The notes below the pieces were generated by a model. That model saw only the letters and a list, made by a program, of their open reading frames with translations. It had not been told where the DNA came from and did no database searches. Below, piece after piece: positions 37,949 through 47,422 of a DNA stretch of 64,000 bases. The stretch's first letter is position 1; every line of letters starts with the position of its first letter. Origin of the DNA: JAFNAG01 sp963824985 (GTDB lineage Bacteria > Acidobacteriota > UBA6911); NCBI GenBank assembly GCA_963824985.1, contig CAWGRQ010000038.1:62001-126000 (forward strand), in the 5' to 3' direction. Both the position numbers and the translations under genes were made by a program.

Positions 37949-38004
37949 GGGCAAAAAACAAAAACGCCACGGATTTCACGGATTCCACAGATTCAAAAAA
38001 CCTG
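37949..38004. repeat. Palindromic family B, copy 1
   Basis: Contains ACGCCACGGATTTCACGGAT and CCACAGATTCAAAAAACCTG. It is repeated almost exactly 180 bp downstream at 38128-38185 in the same orientation and inverted at 38209-38255. Confidence 0.8.
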
Positions 38005-38127
38005 TCGGATCAAACGACTGAACCGGAGCGCCCCGGCGCCGAAGATGGGGGGCAGCGCCAACGACCGTTCCCGGAATTCTTCATGGGGCATATCAGCCCC
38101 CATCGCATTTACCCGGCGGCGCCAGCA

Positions 38128-38255
38128 GGGGCAAAAAACCAAAACGCCACGGATTTCACGGATTCCACAGATTCAAAAAACCTGCTGGAGAGCCGAGTTT
38201 CTTGACGATTCCGTGGAATCCGCGAAATCCGTGGCGTTTTGGTTTTGATTTCCCC
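38128..38255. repeat. Palindromic family B, copies 2 and 3 (inverted pair)
   Basis: The left arm (38128-38185) and right arm (38209-38255) form a long hairpin: GGGGC..CAAAACGCCACGGATTTC pairs with GAAATCCGTGGCGTTTTG..CCCC, with a short unique centre. Related arms occur at 8488-8745. It lies upstream of the hydroxylase operon. Confidence 0.82.
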
Positions 38256-38347
38256 AGGAGTGACTCTCACTTCCAATTGCACCACATTCGAGGGGAAATC
38301 TGATACAATCAAGGCTCAGCCAACCCCATTTGAGAGAAGAGACTCTT

Positions 38348-38809
38348 ATGAAAGAAACCATTGATTTTCGACTCAACGACAAGCCCACCCGGCTCGAGGT
38401 TGACGGCGAACGCGCCCTGCTGTGGGTGCTGCGCACCGACCTTGGGCTCACCGGAACCAAATTCGGGTGCGGCGCAAGTCTTTGCGGAGCGTGCACCGTA
38501 ATCGTCGGCAGGGAGGCAGTGCGTTCCTGCCAGTTGCCCGTGAGGGAGGTGCGCGGGAAAGAGGTGATGACCATTGAGGGGCTCGCCAGCAAAGGAGCCC
38601 TGCACCCGCTGCAGAAGGCCTTTGCCGATCACGGGGCATTCCAGTGTGGATTCTGCACCCCGGGTATGATCATGACGGCCTATGCTTTGACTCTCAAGAA
38701 TCCGAAAATGACGAGGGCTCAGATCATCGACGGCATGGAACAGAATCTGTGCCGGTGCGCCGCCCATCAACGCATTGTCCAGGCAATTGAAAGCGTTGCC
38801 CAAAAGTGA
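38348..38809 (+). CDS. 2Fe-2S subunit of a molybdenum hydroxylase (IorA-like)
   Basis: The 153-residue protein carries the plant-type ferredoxin Cys set CGASLCGACTVIVG near residue 38-50 and the second cluster set CGFCTPGMIM with CRCAAHQRIV near the C-terminus, as in the small subunit of xanthine dehydrogenase-type and isoquinoline 1-oxidoreductase enzymes. It passes electrons from the molybdenum site of the following gene. ATG 38348 starts MKETIDFRLND. Confidence 0.9.
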   Translation: MKETIDFRLNDKPTRLEVDGERALLWVLRTDLGLTGTKFGCGASLCGACTVIVGREAVRSCQLPVREVRGKEVMTIEGLASKGALHPLQKAFADHGAFQCGFCTPGMIMTAYALTLKNPKMTRAQIIDGMEQNLCRCAAHQRIVQAIESVAQK

Positions 38810-38836
38810 GGTCTATCATGGGAGATACGCAAATCG

Positions 38837-40970
38837 GTGGTGTTCGATTCATCCGATGCAGAGGCGGATCGCGCTCTGGACCGCCGCAATTTTCTCAAAC
38901 TGATGGGCGGCGGAATCATCGTCTTTTTCACCTGTGATCCGACGGATCTGTTCGGCCAGGGGGGACGCGGACCGAGTTACCCGACCGATCTCAACGCCTA
39001 TTTGAGAATCGCGGAAGACGGCAAGGTCACGGTCTACTCGGGCAAGATCGAGATGGGACAGGGGGTCATTACGTCGCTGGCGCAGGAAGCGGCGGATGAA
39101 CTTGGAGTGGCGCTGGAATCGATCGAAATGATCATGGGCGATACCGATTTATGCCCTTACGACAGCGGCACCTATGGTTCGATGTCGACCCGGTTTTTCG
39201 GCCCTGCGGTCAGAACGGCGGCCGCCGAAGCCAAGGCGATTCTGATTGAGCTGGCTGCAGAACAACTCAAGACGCCGAAAGACAGGCTGGCGGTGGAAAA
39301 CGGCGTGGTCTTTGTCACTGGCGATCGAAAGACCCGGGTGACCTTCGGCCAGCTGGCCAAGGGGCAGAAAATCACCCGCAAGCTGGACGGCAAGGCGGTG
39401 ACCAAATCGGTGGCCGAGTTTACCGTGATGGGGAAACCTATGAAGCGCACCGACTCGGTCGCCAAGGTGACGGGCCGGGCCCAGTACGCTGGAGATATCC
39501 GCGTGCCGGGTATGTTGTACGCCAAAATCATCCGTCCGCCTGCGCACGGATCCAAGGTCAAGACCGTCGATACGGCCGCCGCTGCCAGGTTGCCGGGCGT
39601 CACGGTCGTCAACCAGGACGGCATGATCGCAGTCCTGCACGCAGATCCGGAAGCTGCGGAGAAGGCCCTGGCAGCCATCAAAGCGGAATTCGACGTTCCG
39701 GCCGCGACGGTCGACAACCGGACGATCTTCGATCATCTGGTCAACAGCGCACCCCGGGCCCAGGAGCGGGAGGTCAAAGGGGATCTGGTGGCAGGGGAGA
39801 AGGCGGCCGCTCACGTGTTTGAGGGGAAGTACTTTACCGCTTATGGCGCCCATGCGCCGATGGAGACGCACACCGCCCTGGCAAACATCGAGGGGGGCAA
39901 GGCCACCGTCTGGATATCCACGCAGTCGCCATTCCCGAACCGTCAGCAAATCGCTCAGGCGCTTGGGTTTACGACCGAGAATGTCCGCGTGATCACTCCA
40001 TTCGTCGGGGGTGGATTCGGGGGCAAGAACCCGGCTCAGCAGGCCATCGAGGCGGCCCGGCTGGCCAAGATCACCGGCAAGCCGGTTCAGGTTGCCTGGA
40101 GCCGGGCGGAGGAGTTCTTTTACGACACCTACCGGCCGGCGGCCGTGGTCCGGATCAAATCGGGAATCGACGGTGCCGGCAAGATCTGCCTCTGGGACTA
40201 TGATGTTTTTGCCGCCGGAGCGAGAAGTTCCGAACAGTTTTACGACGTCCCCAACAACATCATCAGAGTGTACGGCCAGGGAATGGGAGGCGGATCCAGT
40301 CCGCACCCGTTTGCCACCGGAGCCTGGCGCGCTCCGGGAGCTCCGGTAAATGTCTTCGCTCGTGAGTCCCAGATCGACATCATGGCTGCCAGGGCAAAAA
40401 TCGATCCCCTGGAATTCCGTCTGAACAATACGTCCGACCCGAGAATGCGCAAGGTTCTGGAGACCGCCGCCCAGCGGTTCGGCTGGAAGAAGGCGCCCAG
40501 CCCCAGCGGCCGGGGCCTGGGCATCGCCTGCGGCATCGATGCCGAAACGTATGTCGCCGAGATTGCCGAGGTAAGTGTCGACAAGTCGAGCGGTCGTGTG
40601 CGGGTCAGGCGGATCGTCTGCGCTCAGGATATGGGGATCGTCATCAATCCCGAGGGGGCCACGATGCAGATGGAAGGCTGCATCATGATGGGTCTGGGAT
40701 ATACCCTGTCGGAGGATATCAGCTTCACGGGCGGCCGAATCGCAACCACGAATTTCGATACTTACGAGTTGCCGCGCTTTTCCTGGCTTCCCCGAGTGGA
40801 GACGATTTCTCGTCAAGAACGACGAGCTGGCACCCAAAGGGGGAGGCGAACCGGCTATCGTGCCCATCGGCGCAGTGGTGGCCAATGCCATTTACGACGC
40901 CACAGGGGCGCGCCTGTATCAATTCCCGATGACCCCGACACGGGTCAAGGAGGCGCTCGGCAAAGTGTGA
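38837..40970 (+). CDS. Molybdopterin-binding subunit, IorB-like, with Tat signal (C-terminal frameshift)
   Basis: The protein of about 710 residues begins with a twin-arginine type leader (LDRRNFLKLMGGGIIVFF), so export is expected. Xanthine dehydrogenase/aldehyde oxidase large-subunit features include SGKIEMGQGVITSLAQEAADE, FVGGGFGGKNPAQQ and ATGAWRAPGAP. One extra T near 40810 shifts the frame; after correction it continues ILVKNDELAPKGGGEPAIVP and ends at TGA 40970. The N-terminus is unclear: ATG 38818 after GAGGT is out of frame, so another indel may exist there. No FAD subunit is adjacent. The substrate is unknown. Confidence 0.82.
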
Positions 40971-41029
40971 GCGCAACCAGCCGGGCACGCCTGCCCGCAT
41001 TTGTCACCGGACTTCAATGGTGTGCCTAA

Positions 41030-41043
41030 AAGGCTATAGCCTT
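41030..41043. terminator. Short perfect palindrome between convergent genes
   Basis: AAGGCTATAGCCTT is a 14-bp perfect palindrome, followed on the minus strand by TT and an AGG. It lies directly after the ECF sigma stop and between convergent genes, so a weak bidirectional terminator is possible. The T-run is short. Confidence 0.35.
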
Positions 41044-41044
41044 G

Positions 41045-41662
41045 CTAATTGGCACTATTCTGGGCCAGGGCCGCCCGATGGAGGAGGGAGTTGAAGGCTG
41101 CTTTGAACTCCTGCCGGCCGTAAAAGAGCCGGGATTTGACCGTTCCCACGGGGCAACGCAGGATGCGCGCGATTTCCGGGATCGTGTTCCCTTCCATGTC
41201 GTGCAGACGCACAACCGGCGCCTGCTTGTCGGACATGAGTCCGAAGGCGCGCTCAATGATGGTGCTGAGCTCGCCAAGCGTCGCGTGCTGAAGCGGATCG
41301 GTGTATGGGGTCGGACTGGCCGGCAAGACGTGGGCGCGCTCCTCTTCCTCGAGAGGAACCAGCCGCCGGTTGCGCCCCTTGCGAATCATCCCCAGGCAAA
41401 CGTTGACCGTAATCCGGCTTACCCAGGTGGAAATCTTGGATGCCCCACGAAAGCGGCTCAGCCCGCGGTAAATGTTGATCAGCGTCTCCTGCAGGGCATC
41501 CTCCGCCCAGGATTCCTCACCCAGAATGCGAAAGGCGGTGTTGAAGATCTTCCGGTTGTAGAGCGCCAGCAGGGCATTGCACGCCTCGGCGTCATCCCGG
41601 CGGCAGCGCTGCAACAACTGCATTCCCAGTTCCTCTTGATCCGGTCTCTCCGAAGTCTCCAT
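41045..41662 (-). CDS. ECF-type RNA polymerase sigma factor (behind a sigma-54 promoter)
   Basis: The 205-residue sigma-70 family protein has region 2 (ACNALLALYNRKIFNTAFRIL..EDALQETLINIYRGL..ISTWVSRITVNVCL) and region 4 (EGNTIPEIARILRCPVGTVKSRLFYGRQEF). ATG 41662 follows an excellent GAGGGG site. No anti-sigma gene is adjacent. A sigma-54 promoter lies 35 bp upstream, and the NtrC-type regulator encoded just before it on the same strand is the obvious activator. Confidence 0.9.
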   Translation of the reverse strand: METSERPDQEELGMQLLQRCRRDDAEACNALLALYNRKIFNTAFRILGEESWAEDALQETLINIYRGLSRFRGASKISTWVSRITVNVCLGMIRKGRNRRLVPLEEEERAHVLPASPTPYTDPLQHATLGELSTIIERAFGLMSDKQAPVVRLHDMEGNTIPEIARILRCPVGTVKSRLFYGRQEFKAAFNSLLHRAALAQNSAN

Positions 41663-41696
41663 AACCCCTCATCAAAAATCAATAGCCGACTTTATT

Positions 41697-41715
41697 AAAG
41701 CAATACCGGTGCCAA
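41697..41715 (-). promoter_or_regulatory. Sigma-54 (-24/-12) promoter
   Basis: The minus strand reads TTGGCACCGGTATTGCTTT, a near-perfect match to TTGGCAC-N5-TTGCT with the GG and GC elements 10 bp apart. Transcription would start near 41688, about 26 nt before the sigma-factor ATG. Confidence 0.85.
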
Positions 41716-41823
41716 ATATGGCATCTGCCACAAATAACTATAATCCATTATTATTCAATAGCTTGCATAAGCATCCGGTTTTCCCGGCAAAAACGTCAAT
41801 TGCCTAACTATTGGACAGACTTC

Positions 41824-41869
41824 ATACAATAATCTGTATCATCAATTATTTCAGATATTTATACTGTAT
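41824..41869. promoter_or_regulatory. Possible enhancer (UAS) sites for the sigma-54 activator
   Basis: Two inverted repeats in an AT-rich spacer, ATACA-N6-TGTAT (41824-41839) and ATACTGTAT (41861-41869), lie 109-172 bp upstream of the -24 element, a usual distance for NtrC-type binding sites. Their use is inferred. Confidence 0.4.
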
Positions 41870-41892
41870 ATATTTTGGACGGCAAGGTTCAA

Positions 41893-43305
41893 TCAGGGTA
41901 CAGGGCGCATGCGCCGCAGCTTTTCGAGGAGTGACTGGCGGCTGATGCCGAGGGTTCTGGCAACACGGGATTTGTTATGGTTGAGGCGTTCCATGGCGGC
42001 GCGGATTATTTCATCTTCGAGGCTTTGTACTGCGGTCTTGAGGTTTCCATCGGGCAACTGGTTGGGTCGCCGATGGGGGCGAAAGTGGTCAGACAGGAGT
42101 TCGGGGCCGATCTCTTTTTCCGGCTCGGAAAGCAGGACGAGGCGCTCGACTTCATTCTGCAGTTCGCGCACATTGCCGGGCCAGGAATAGGCTTCGAGGA
42201 GGCGCCGGGTTTCGGCCTTATAGCCGCCGACCTTGCGGTTTAGCCGGGTGGAGAAGTATTTCAGAAAGTGAAGGGCGAGCGGGGGGATATCGCGAGGGCG
42301 TTCACGCAACGGCGGAATGGTCACAGAGAAGACATTGATGCGGAAATAGAGATCCTGGCGAAAGCGGCCGGCTTCCACTTCGGCCCTCAGGTCCCGGTTA
42401 GTGGATGCGATGAGGCGCACATCGACGGCTTTGGGCTGATGATGGCCGATCGGCATGATCTCCCCCTCCTGGATGACGCGCAGGAGTTTGACCTGCAACT
42501 CGGGGGAAGCCTCACCGATTTCGTCGAGGAAGATGGTACCGCCATCCGCCATTTCGAAATAGCCCTTTTTTTCGTGGCTGGCCCCGGTAAAGGCACCCCG
42601 CGCATGGCCGAAGAACTCGCTTTCCACAAGTTCGCGGGGGATGGCACCGCAGTTTACGGGGATAAAGATGCGGTCACGGCGATTGCTTTCGTTGTGGATG
42701 AAGCGGGCGATCAGTTCCTTTCCGGTCCCGGTCTCTCCTTGGATGAGCACGGTGGTTTCCGTGCCGGTTACGCGGCGCAGCAAGGCAAGGATATTTTCCA
42801 TTTCGGCCCCGCCGTAAACAATGTTATGGGATCCTTCCTCGAGTTCAGCCTGCTGGCGCAGGATGATATTTTCGGCACGCAACCGTTCGTTCGCCGCCTG
42901 CAACTCGGCACCCAGGCGCGCATTTTCGCGGCGCAGGTCACGTTTCTCCAGGGCTTCGCGCACTGCCAGCCGCAGATCATCCGGCGCCCAAGGTTTGGTG
43001 ATGTACTTGTCCACTTTGCTGGTATTGATAGCGATAATCAGGTCTTCGATCTCGGCATACCCGGTGAGAATGATGCGCACCAGATCGGGATGTTCCCGGC
43101 TGGCGGCATCGAGAAATTCGATGCCGGTCATGTTGGGCATTTTCTGGTCGGTAATGACGGCATCGATGGGGTGGGCCTTCAATATCTGCAGAGCCTCTTC
43201 GCCGGTCTGTGCCAGGTAGACCTGGTAGTGGCCCATGAAGGTGCGGTGCAGCTTCTGCAGGTTGGCGGCTTCATCGTCGATCAGGAGGAGGTGGTAGGGC
43301 TTCAC
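41893..43305 (-). CDS. NtrC-family sigma-54-dependent response regulator
   Basis: The 470-residue protein has a receiver domain (LLIDDEAANL; phospho-acceptor Asp53 in VITDQKMPNM), a coiled linker, an AAA+ domain with Walker A GETGTGKELIAR, the sigma-54 contact loop HARGAFTGA, and Walker B GGTIFLDEIGE, and a C-terminal Fis-type helix-turn-helix (NKSRVARTLGISRQSLLEKL). Its start overlaps the histidine kinase stop by 4 nt, so the pair forms a two-component system. A probable target is the sigma-54 promoter at 41697-41715. Confidence 0.94.
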   Translation of the reverse strand: MKPYHLLLIDDEAANLQKLHRTFMGHYQVYLAQTGEEALQILKAHPIDAVITDQKMPNMTGIEFLDAASREHPDLVRIILTGYAEIEDLIIAINTSKVDKYITKPWAPDDLRLAVREALEKRDLRRENARLGAELQAANERLRAENIILRQQAELEEGSHNIVYGGAEMENILALLRRVTGTETTVLIQGETGTGKELIARFIHNESNRRDRIFIPVNCGAIPRELVESEFFGHARGAFTGASHEKKGYFEMADGGTIFLDEIGEASPELQVKLLRVIQEGEIMPIGHHQPKAVDVRLIASTNRDLRAEVEAGRFRQDLYFRINVFSVTIPPLRERPRDIPPLALHFLKYFSTRLNRKVGGYKAETRRLLEAYSWPGNVRELQNEVERLVLLSEPEKEIGPELLSDHFRPHRRPNQLPDGNLKTAVQSLEDEIIRAAMERLNHNKSRVARTLGISRQSLLEKLRRMRPVP

Positions 43306-45479
43306 TGTGTCTCCATGAATATGGGGAGGCGGATTGTAAATACGGCGCCGCCGCCGGGGGCGTTGGCGACGAATATCTTCCCGTGGTGCTGCTCGATGAT
43401 GCCGTAGCTGATGCTGAGCCCGAGACCGGTCCCCTGACCGACTTCCTTGGTGGTAAAGAAGGGTTCAAAGATCCGGTTCAGATGTTCCCTTGGGATCCCG
43501 TGCCCGGTATCCTCAATCTCAACGTGGACTACATCCTTGTCCCGGCGCGTCCGGATCCAGACCTCCCCCTTGTCGCTGACGGCATGGAAGGCATTCGAAA
43601 GCAGGTTCATGAACACCTGGCTCAGTTTGCCTGAGTAGCCGCGGATTTTGGGGATTTCGCCGTATTCCCTGTGGATTTCGATCCGTTCCCGGTATTGATT
43701 GCGCAGAAGATTCAAGGAAATCTCGATGGCAGCGTGCACGTCGATTTCCGAAACCGTTTCGCTGTCCATGCGCGAGAAAGTGCGCAGGTCGGAGACGATG
43801 GTATTGATGCGGCTCGCCCCCTCGGTAAAATTGTCGATCAGGGTCGGCAGATCTTCCCGAATGAAGTCATAGTGGCAGTCCGCCTTCAGGCCGGCGATCC
43901 GTTCGCGATCCTCCGCGGTGAGGCTCGGGAGGCTGTCGTAGGCCTCGAGCAGGGATTGAAGCTTGCTCGTGTATTCCGAAAGAAAACCTGTGTTGCCGTA
44001 TATGAAATTAAGAGGATTCTTGATCTCGTGCGCAATTCCGGCGACCAGCTGCCCCAGGGAAGCCATCTTTTCCGTGTGCACAAGCTGTTCCTGCGTGTTC
44101 TGAAGATCGAGATACGCCTGCTTAAGCGCCTCGTGTGAACTCTCCAGTTCCCGGGTTCGCTGGCGAACCATGTTTTCGAGGTTTCGGTTCAGCTCCTGGA
44201 GCTGGTCCTCACGCGCCGCGAGCGAACGCGCCATATCGTTGAACGTGGCCCCAAGGACGCCGACTTCATCGGAGGATCGAATCTGCACCCTCTGAGCCAG
44301 GTCCCCCTGCGCGATCGTCTGCGCCGTGCGGATCAGATTGCGCAACGGTACGGAAATCCCCTGGGCAATGACATAGGTGAATACGACCACCAATACCGCC
44401 AGCAGCGCCGTGGCGGCCGCCAGTTGCCAGTTCAGGTTCTTGATCGGCCTGAAGATGTCGGTCTCATCAATGCCCACACCGACGGTCCAGCCGAAAGAGG
44501 TGTCGCTGATCGGGGCAAACCCCGATATCTTTCGGTTCCCCGGCGGAAATTCATAGGCGAAGTTGGGCAATTGCCGTTTGACCGCATCCGAAAGGTTCTT
44601 CAGCCCAAGATTCTCAACCAGACGGGTCCCATAGAGATTCTGGGCATCCGACAGGGAGGATGAGAACGGCGCAACGGCGCCCCGGTTGGCCCGGTACTTG
44701 TGCGCGATAATCGTATCGGCATCCCGGGCATACATGAATGCGTACCCGGTCCGGAGGTCGCGCTTCTCCAGATCCGTTTCGACACTGTCGAGGATGGTCT
44801 GAATATAGGACCAGTTGATGATGCTGATCCAGACGCCGATGATGTCTCCGGTGCGCGGATTGCGCACCGGCTCGGAAAAGGCAATGTTGTACAGGTGACT
44901 TACATCCTGGCTCCGATAATCGTACAGCCGCCGCACCAGCGTCGATTGATACCAGTCCTGATGCGAAGACTCGCCGCGGATCGACCGGGCAAACAACTCC
45001 GCCTCCGCCGGGAAGTCGGTGACCGGCAGACCGATCAGAGCCCGGGAAGGAATCGGCTCTTCAAACCGATCCACCGAGTTAAGCGCCAGGACCTTTCCAT
45101 TGTTGTCGAGCACCGCCAGGATGTCATAAAATTCATAATTGGTGCAGTAATTGTTCAACAGCGAGGTCATTCGCTCCCGGTCCTGCTCCCAGAGGAAAGG
45201 ATAAAGAAGCGCAAACGTAGTGGCCATCGAAGCTACCTGTTGCCTCTGGCCACGCAACACCAGGTCCACCTTGTCGGCGGTGTCCTGCGCCTTGTTCTCA
45301 AGCGACAATTTGATGCGGTCTTCCGCAATCTGCTTGCTGCCGACGTAATAGGAAAAGATGGAGATACCGACCAGAGGGAGTAGCGACAGCAGGATCATGA
45401 GCACCAGAAGCTTGTTGCGCAGACTGCCAAAGCCCGTCGCATGCACCCTCAAACTAGCGCGATTCTTCCTGGCCGCCAT
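43302..45479 (-). CDS. Membrane sensor histidine kinase with Cache domain
   Basis: The 725-residue protein has a membrane helix near residues 24-46, a large periplasmic Cache-type sensor (about 47-340, including GVGIDETDIF), a second helix LAAATALLAVLVVVFTYVI, HAMP, a coiled coil, HisKA with phospho-His in GIAHEIKNPLNF, and HATPase motifs NLLSNAFHAV, DTGHGIP and GTGLGLSISYG. It phosphorylates the coupled NtrC-type regulator. The ligand is unknown. It is divergent from the ECF sigma gene at 45618. Confidence 0.94.
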   Translation of the reverse strand: MAARKNRASLRVHATGFGSLRNKLLVLMILLSLLPLVGISIFSYYVGSKQIAEDRIKLSLENKAQDTADKVDLVLRGQRQQVASMATTFALLYPFLWEQDRERMTSLLNNYCTNYEFYDILAVLDNNGKVLALNSVDRFEEPIPSRALIGLPVTDFPAEAELFARSIRGESSHQDWYQSTLVRRLYDYRSQDVSHLYNIAFSEPVRNPRTGDIIGVWISIINWSYIQTILDSVETDLEKRDLRTGYAFMYARDADTIIAHKYRANRGAVAPFSSSLSDAQNLYGTRLVENLGLKNLSDAVKRQLPNFAYEFPPGNRKISGFAPISDTSFGWTVGVGIDETDIFRPIKNLNWQLAAATALLAVLVVVFTYVIAQGISVPLRNLIRTAQTIAQGDLAQRVQIRSSDEVGVLGATFNDMARSLAAREDQLQELNRNLENMVRQRTRELESSHEALKQAYLDLQNTQEQLVHTEKMASLGQLVAGIAHEIKNPLNFIYGNTGFLSEYTSKLQSLLEAYDSLPSLTAEDRERIAGLKADCHYDFIREDLPTLIDNFTEGASRINTIVSDLRTFSRMDSETVSEIDVHAAIEISLNLLRNQYRERIEIHREYGEIPKIRGYSGKLSQVFMNLLSNAFHAVSDKGEVWIRTRRDKDVVHVEIEDTGHGIPREHLNRIFEPFFTTKEVGQGTGLGLSISYGIIEQHHGKIFVANAPGGGAVFTIRLPIFMETQ

Positions 45480-45617
45480 CGATACTCCTGTCCGCCCACC
45501 TTACAGCCGGCCGCAGGTCAATATCCTTCCCACCCACGGCGCCCGTTGGAACAGAGGCAAAATGGACTGAAAGGGTTCATCGGCTGAAACTTTCGCCCCC
45601 TTCCGGGGTTTTCATTA

Positions 45618-46223
45618 ATGGCTAATGTACCCATGGACCAAGTCGACCCGGATGCAGAACTCATGGTTGCTTTCCAACAGGGTAATACTACCGCGTTTGA
45701 TCAATTATTAGACAAATATCAGAGACCTATTGTCAATTTTATATACAGATTTGTCAATAATTCTGCTGAGGCCGAAGAACTGGCGCAGGAGGTTTTCCTC
45801 CGGGTATATCGGGCGCGGCACACATACGAGCCCAAGGCCAGATTCGCCGCCTGGATTTACCGAATTGCGACCAACCTGAGTATCAAGGAGGCAGGCCGGA
45901 AGCGACGGATGCCGATGTGGGGAAACCACCACAATTCTGGTGATGATACGGCGTCCGATGAGGCCGCGTTTCGCGATCCGGTGCCTAATGCCGAGGAGCG
46001 GCTCATTTCGTCCGAGCTGGGAGAGGTTATTCGTGGGGCGATCGGGTCGCTGCCGCCCAATGAAAAGGTGGCGCTGCTGTTACGGCGCTACGAGGAGTTG
46101 AGTTACAAGGAGATAGCGGAGATCATGAGCTGCACGGAGGCGGCGGTAAAGACCTACATTCATCGCGGCAAGCTCCATGTGCGCGACCGGATTCTCCCCT
46201 ATATTCAGAAAGGAAGGGTTTGA
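45618..46223 (+). CDS. ECF-type RNA polymerase sigma factor
   Basis: The 201-residue sigma factor has region 2 (DQLLDKYQRPIVNFIYRFV..EELAQEVFLRVYRARHTY..FAAWIYRIATNLSI) and region 4 (LPPNEKVALLLRRYEELSYKEIAEIMSCTEAAVKTYIHRG). It is followed by a coupled anti-sigma gene and a Spy-like periplasmic gene, an arrangement seen in envelope-stress sigma operons. The upstream TGAAACTTT near 45586 could be an autoregulated -35, but the match is weak. Confidence 0.92.
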   Translation: MANVPMDQVDPDAELMVAFQQGNTTAFDQLLDKYQRPIVNFIYRFVNNSAEAEELAQEVFLRVYRARHTYEPKARFAAWIYRIATNLSIKEAGRKRRMPMWGNHHNSGDDTASDEAAFRDPVPNAEERLISSELGEVIRGAIGSLPPNEKVALLLRRYEELSYKEIAEIMSCTEAAVKTYIHRGKLHVRDRILPYIQKGRV

Positions 46224-46780
46224 CATGCGCTGCGATCGAGCTCGAACGCCTGCTGGAATTGAAGACGTCGAGCACACTCAGCCATGGCCGCGAGCGGGAG
46301 TTGGCAGATCATCTGGGTGCCTGCCCGGAGTGTGCGGCTCTGGAGGACGAACTGGAAAAGGTGTGGCAGGCGCTTGCATGGCACCCAACCGTGGAGCCGT
46401 CGCCGGAATTTCTCCCCCGGCTAAAGGCCAGGATCCGGGCCGAACAATTTGAGCTTCGCCCCCGTTCAATCTGGCATCCGAATCTCGACTGGCGTTGGGT
46501 GGGGCTGGCGGCCTGCATTCTTTTTGGCGTCGTGGTTCTGGCGCGGTTCGGGCCGATGCGGCCCCATGATTCAGCCACGGCGCCCGGCCAGAACGTGGCC
46601 GCCGAGCATGATCGCTGGGACGACAAGTTTCTGGAGGATCTGGAACAGACGCTCCGGCGATCGGACGTCGATTACCTCTCGACTTACGACTCCTGGCCTG
46701 TATCCGCACAGGAGCCGGCCGGGTTCTCATCGAATCCAGGCAGGCCGGTCGGGAGGACAAAAAGGAAGGAGATATCATGA
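46220..46780 (+). CDS. Zinc-finger anti-sigma factor
   Basis: The 186-residue protein has the zinc-binding anti-sigma pattern H-x3-C-x2-C (ELADHLGACPECAALEDEL) near residues 29-37 and one transmembrane helix (WVGLAACILFGVVVLARF) near residues 94-112, with a periplasmic tail. The TTG start overlaps the sigma stop (TTGA). It would hold the upstream sigma factor at the membrane. Its stop overlaps the next start by ATGA. Confidence 0.85.
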   Translation: MTCAAIELERLLELKTSSTLSHGRERELADHLGACPECAALEDELEKVWQALAWHPTVEPSPEFLPRLKARIRAEQFELRPRSIWHPNLDWRWVGLAACILFGVVVLARFGPMRPHDSATAPGQNVAAEHDRWDDKFLEDLEQTLRRSDVDYLSTYDSWPVSAQEPAGFSSNPGRPVGRTKRKEIS

Positions 46781-47260
46781 AGCCCTTCGTCAGCGTGGCC
46801 GTGAGCGGCTTTTTCGCCTTATGGATGGTTCAGACGGGATTCGCCCAGGGGGGACTGAAGGACTTGCCTCCGGGAAAGTGGTGGATCAACAAGCGTCTGA
46901 TCGCCGAGCTCAAGCTGAGTCGGGATCAACAGGTACGGATCGAATGCCCTCTGGATGCAAAACCGGCGGAACCTGATTGATCAGAAGGCCGAACTGGAAA
47001 GGCGACAGCTGGATCTCGCAGCTCTCCTGGCGCCGGGCACGATCGACGAATCGACGGCGCTGAAGGCCTTCGACAGTCTGCAGGAGGCAAGACTCGCCAT
47101 CGAGCGCGCTACATTCCTGATGCGTCTCCAGATCAAGAACCTGCTCTCCCCGGAGCAGCAGCAGCGCCTGGAGACCATATCCGAGCGGCTGTGGCAGCAG
47201 AGAGCCAAAGGTACGGATGTCCTCGGCGCCGGGCGTTCCCCGGCGCCGGCAAAAAAGTAA
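46777..47260 (+). CDS. Spy/CpxP-like periplasmic protein (one apparent frameshift)
   Basis: It starts with a signal peptide (MKPFVSVAVSGFFALWMVQT) after a perfect AAGGAG site. The body is helical and charged with the family-like LSRDQQVRIE and LSPEQQQRLE motifs. One extra T near 46944 moves the frame; after correction the chain is ALWMQNRRNLIDQKAELERR and ends at TAA 47260. Family members are envelope-stress chaperones. The sigma/anti-sigma neighbours support that role. The 3' coding end contains a GC-rich hairpin at 47225-47249. Confidence 0.78.
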
Positions 47261-47305
47261 ACGTTCTTTCTCCGAAAATAACATTCCCGGGACCCCGCGC
47301 CGGAG

Positions 47306-47422
47306 GCACTTTGGAGATCTGTGGCTGTGCAGCCGCAGACCAACCATAAGTGCGGCGCCACGGCGCCGCCTTCAACATGCGGGATGGCAAAAGCGGCGGC
47401 GTGCCGCCGCAGTCCAAAGCGC
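47306..47422. repeat. GC-rich nested hairpin element
   Basis: Outer arms GCACTTTGGA (47306-47315) and TCCAAAGCGC (47413-47422) enclose three hairpins: GGCTGTGCAGCC, GGCGCCACGGCGCC and GCGGCGGCGTGCCGCCGC. It lies in the 0.45-kb gap 47261-47716, where no gene is seen. Confidence 0.6.

Noticed and set aside
39149..40891. A 580-codon minus-strand frame
   Set aside because: It is antisense to the molybdenum hydroxylase large subunit and has no recognisable motif.
47225..47249. GC-rich hairpin as a terminator
   Set aside because: It lies inside the Spy-like coding sequence before the stop, and the following bases are A-rich, not T-rich.
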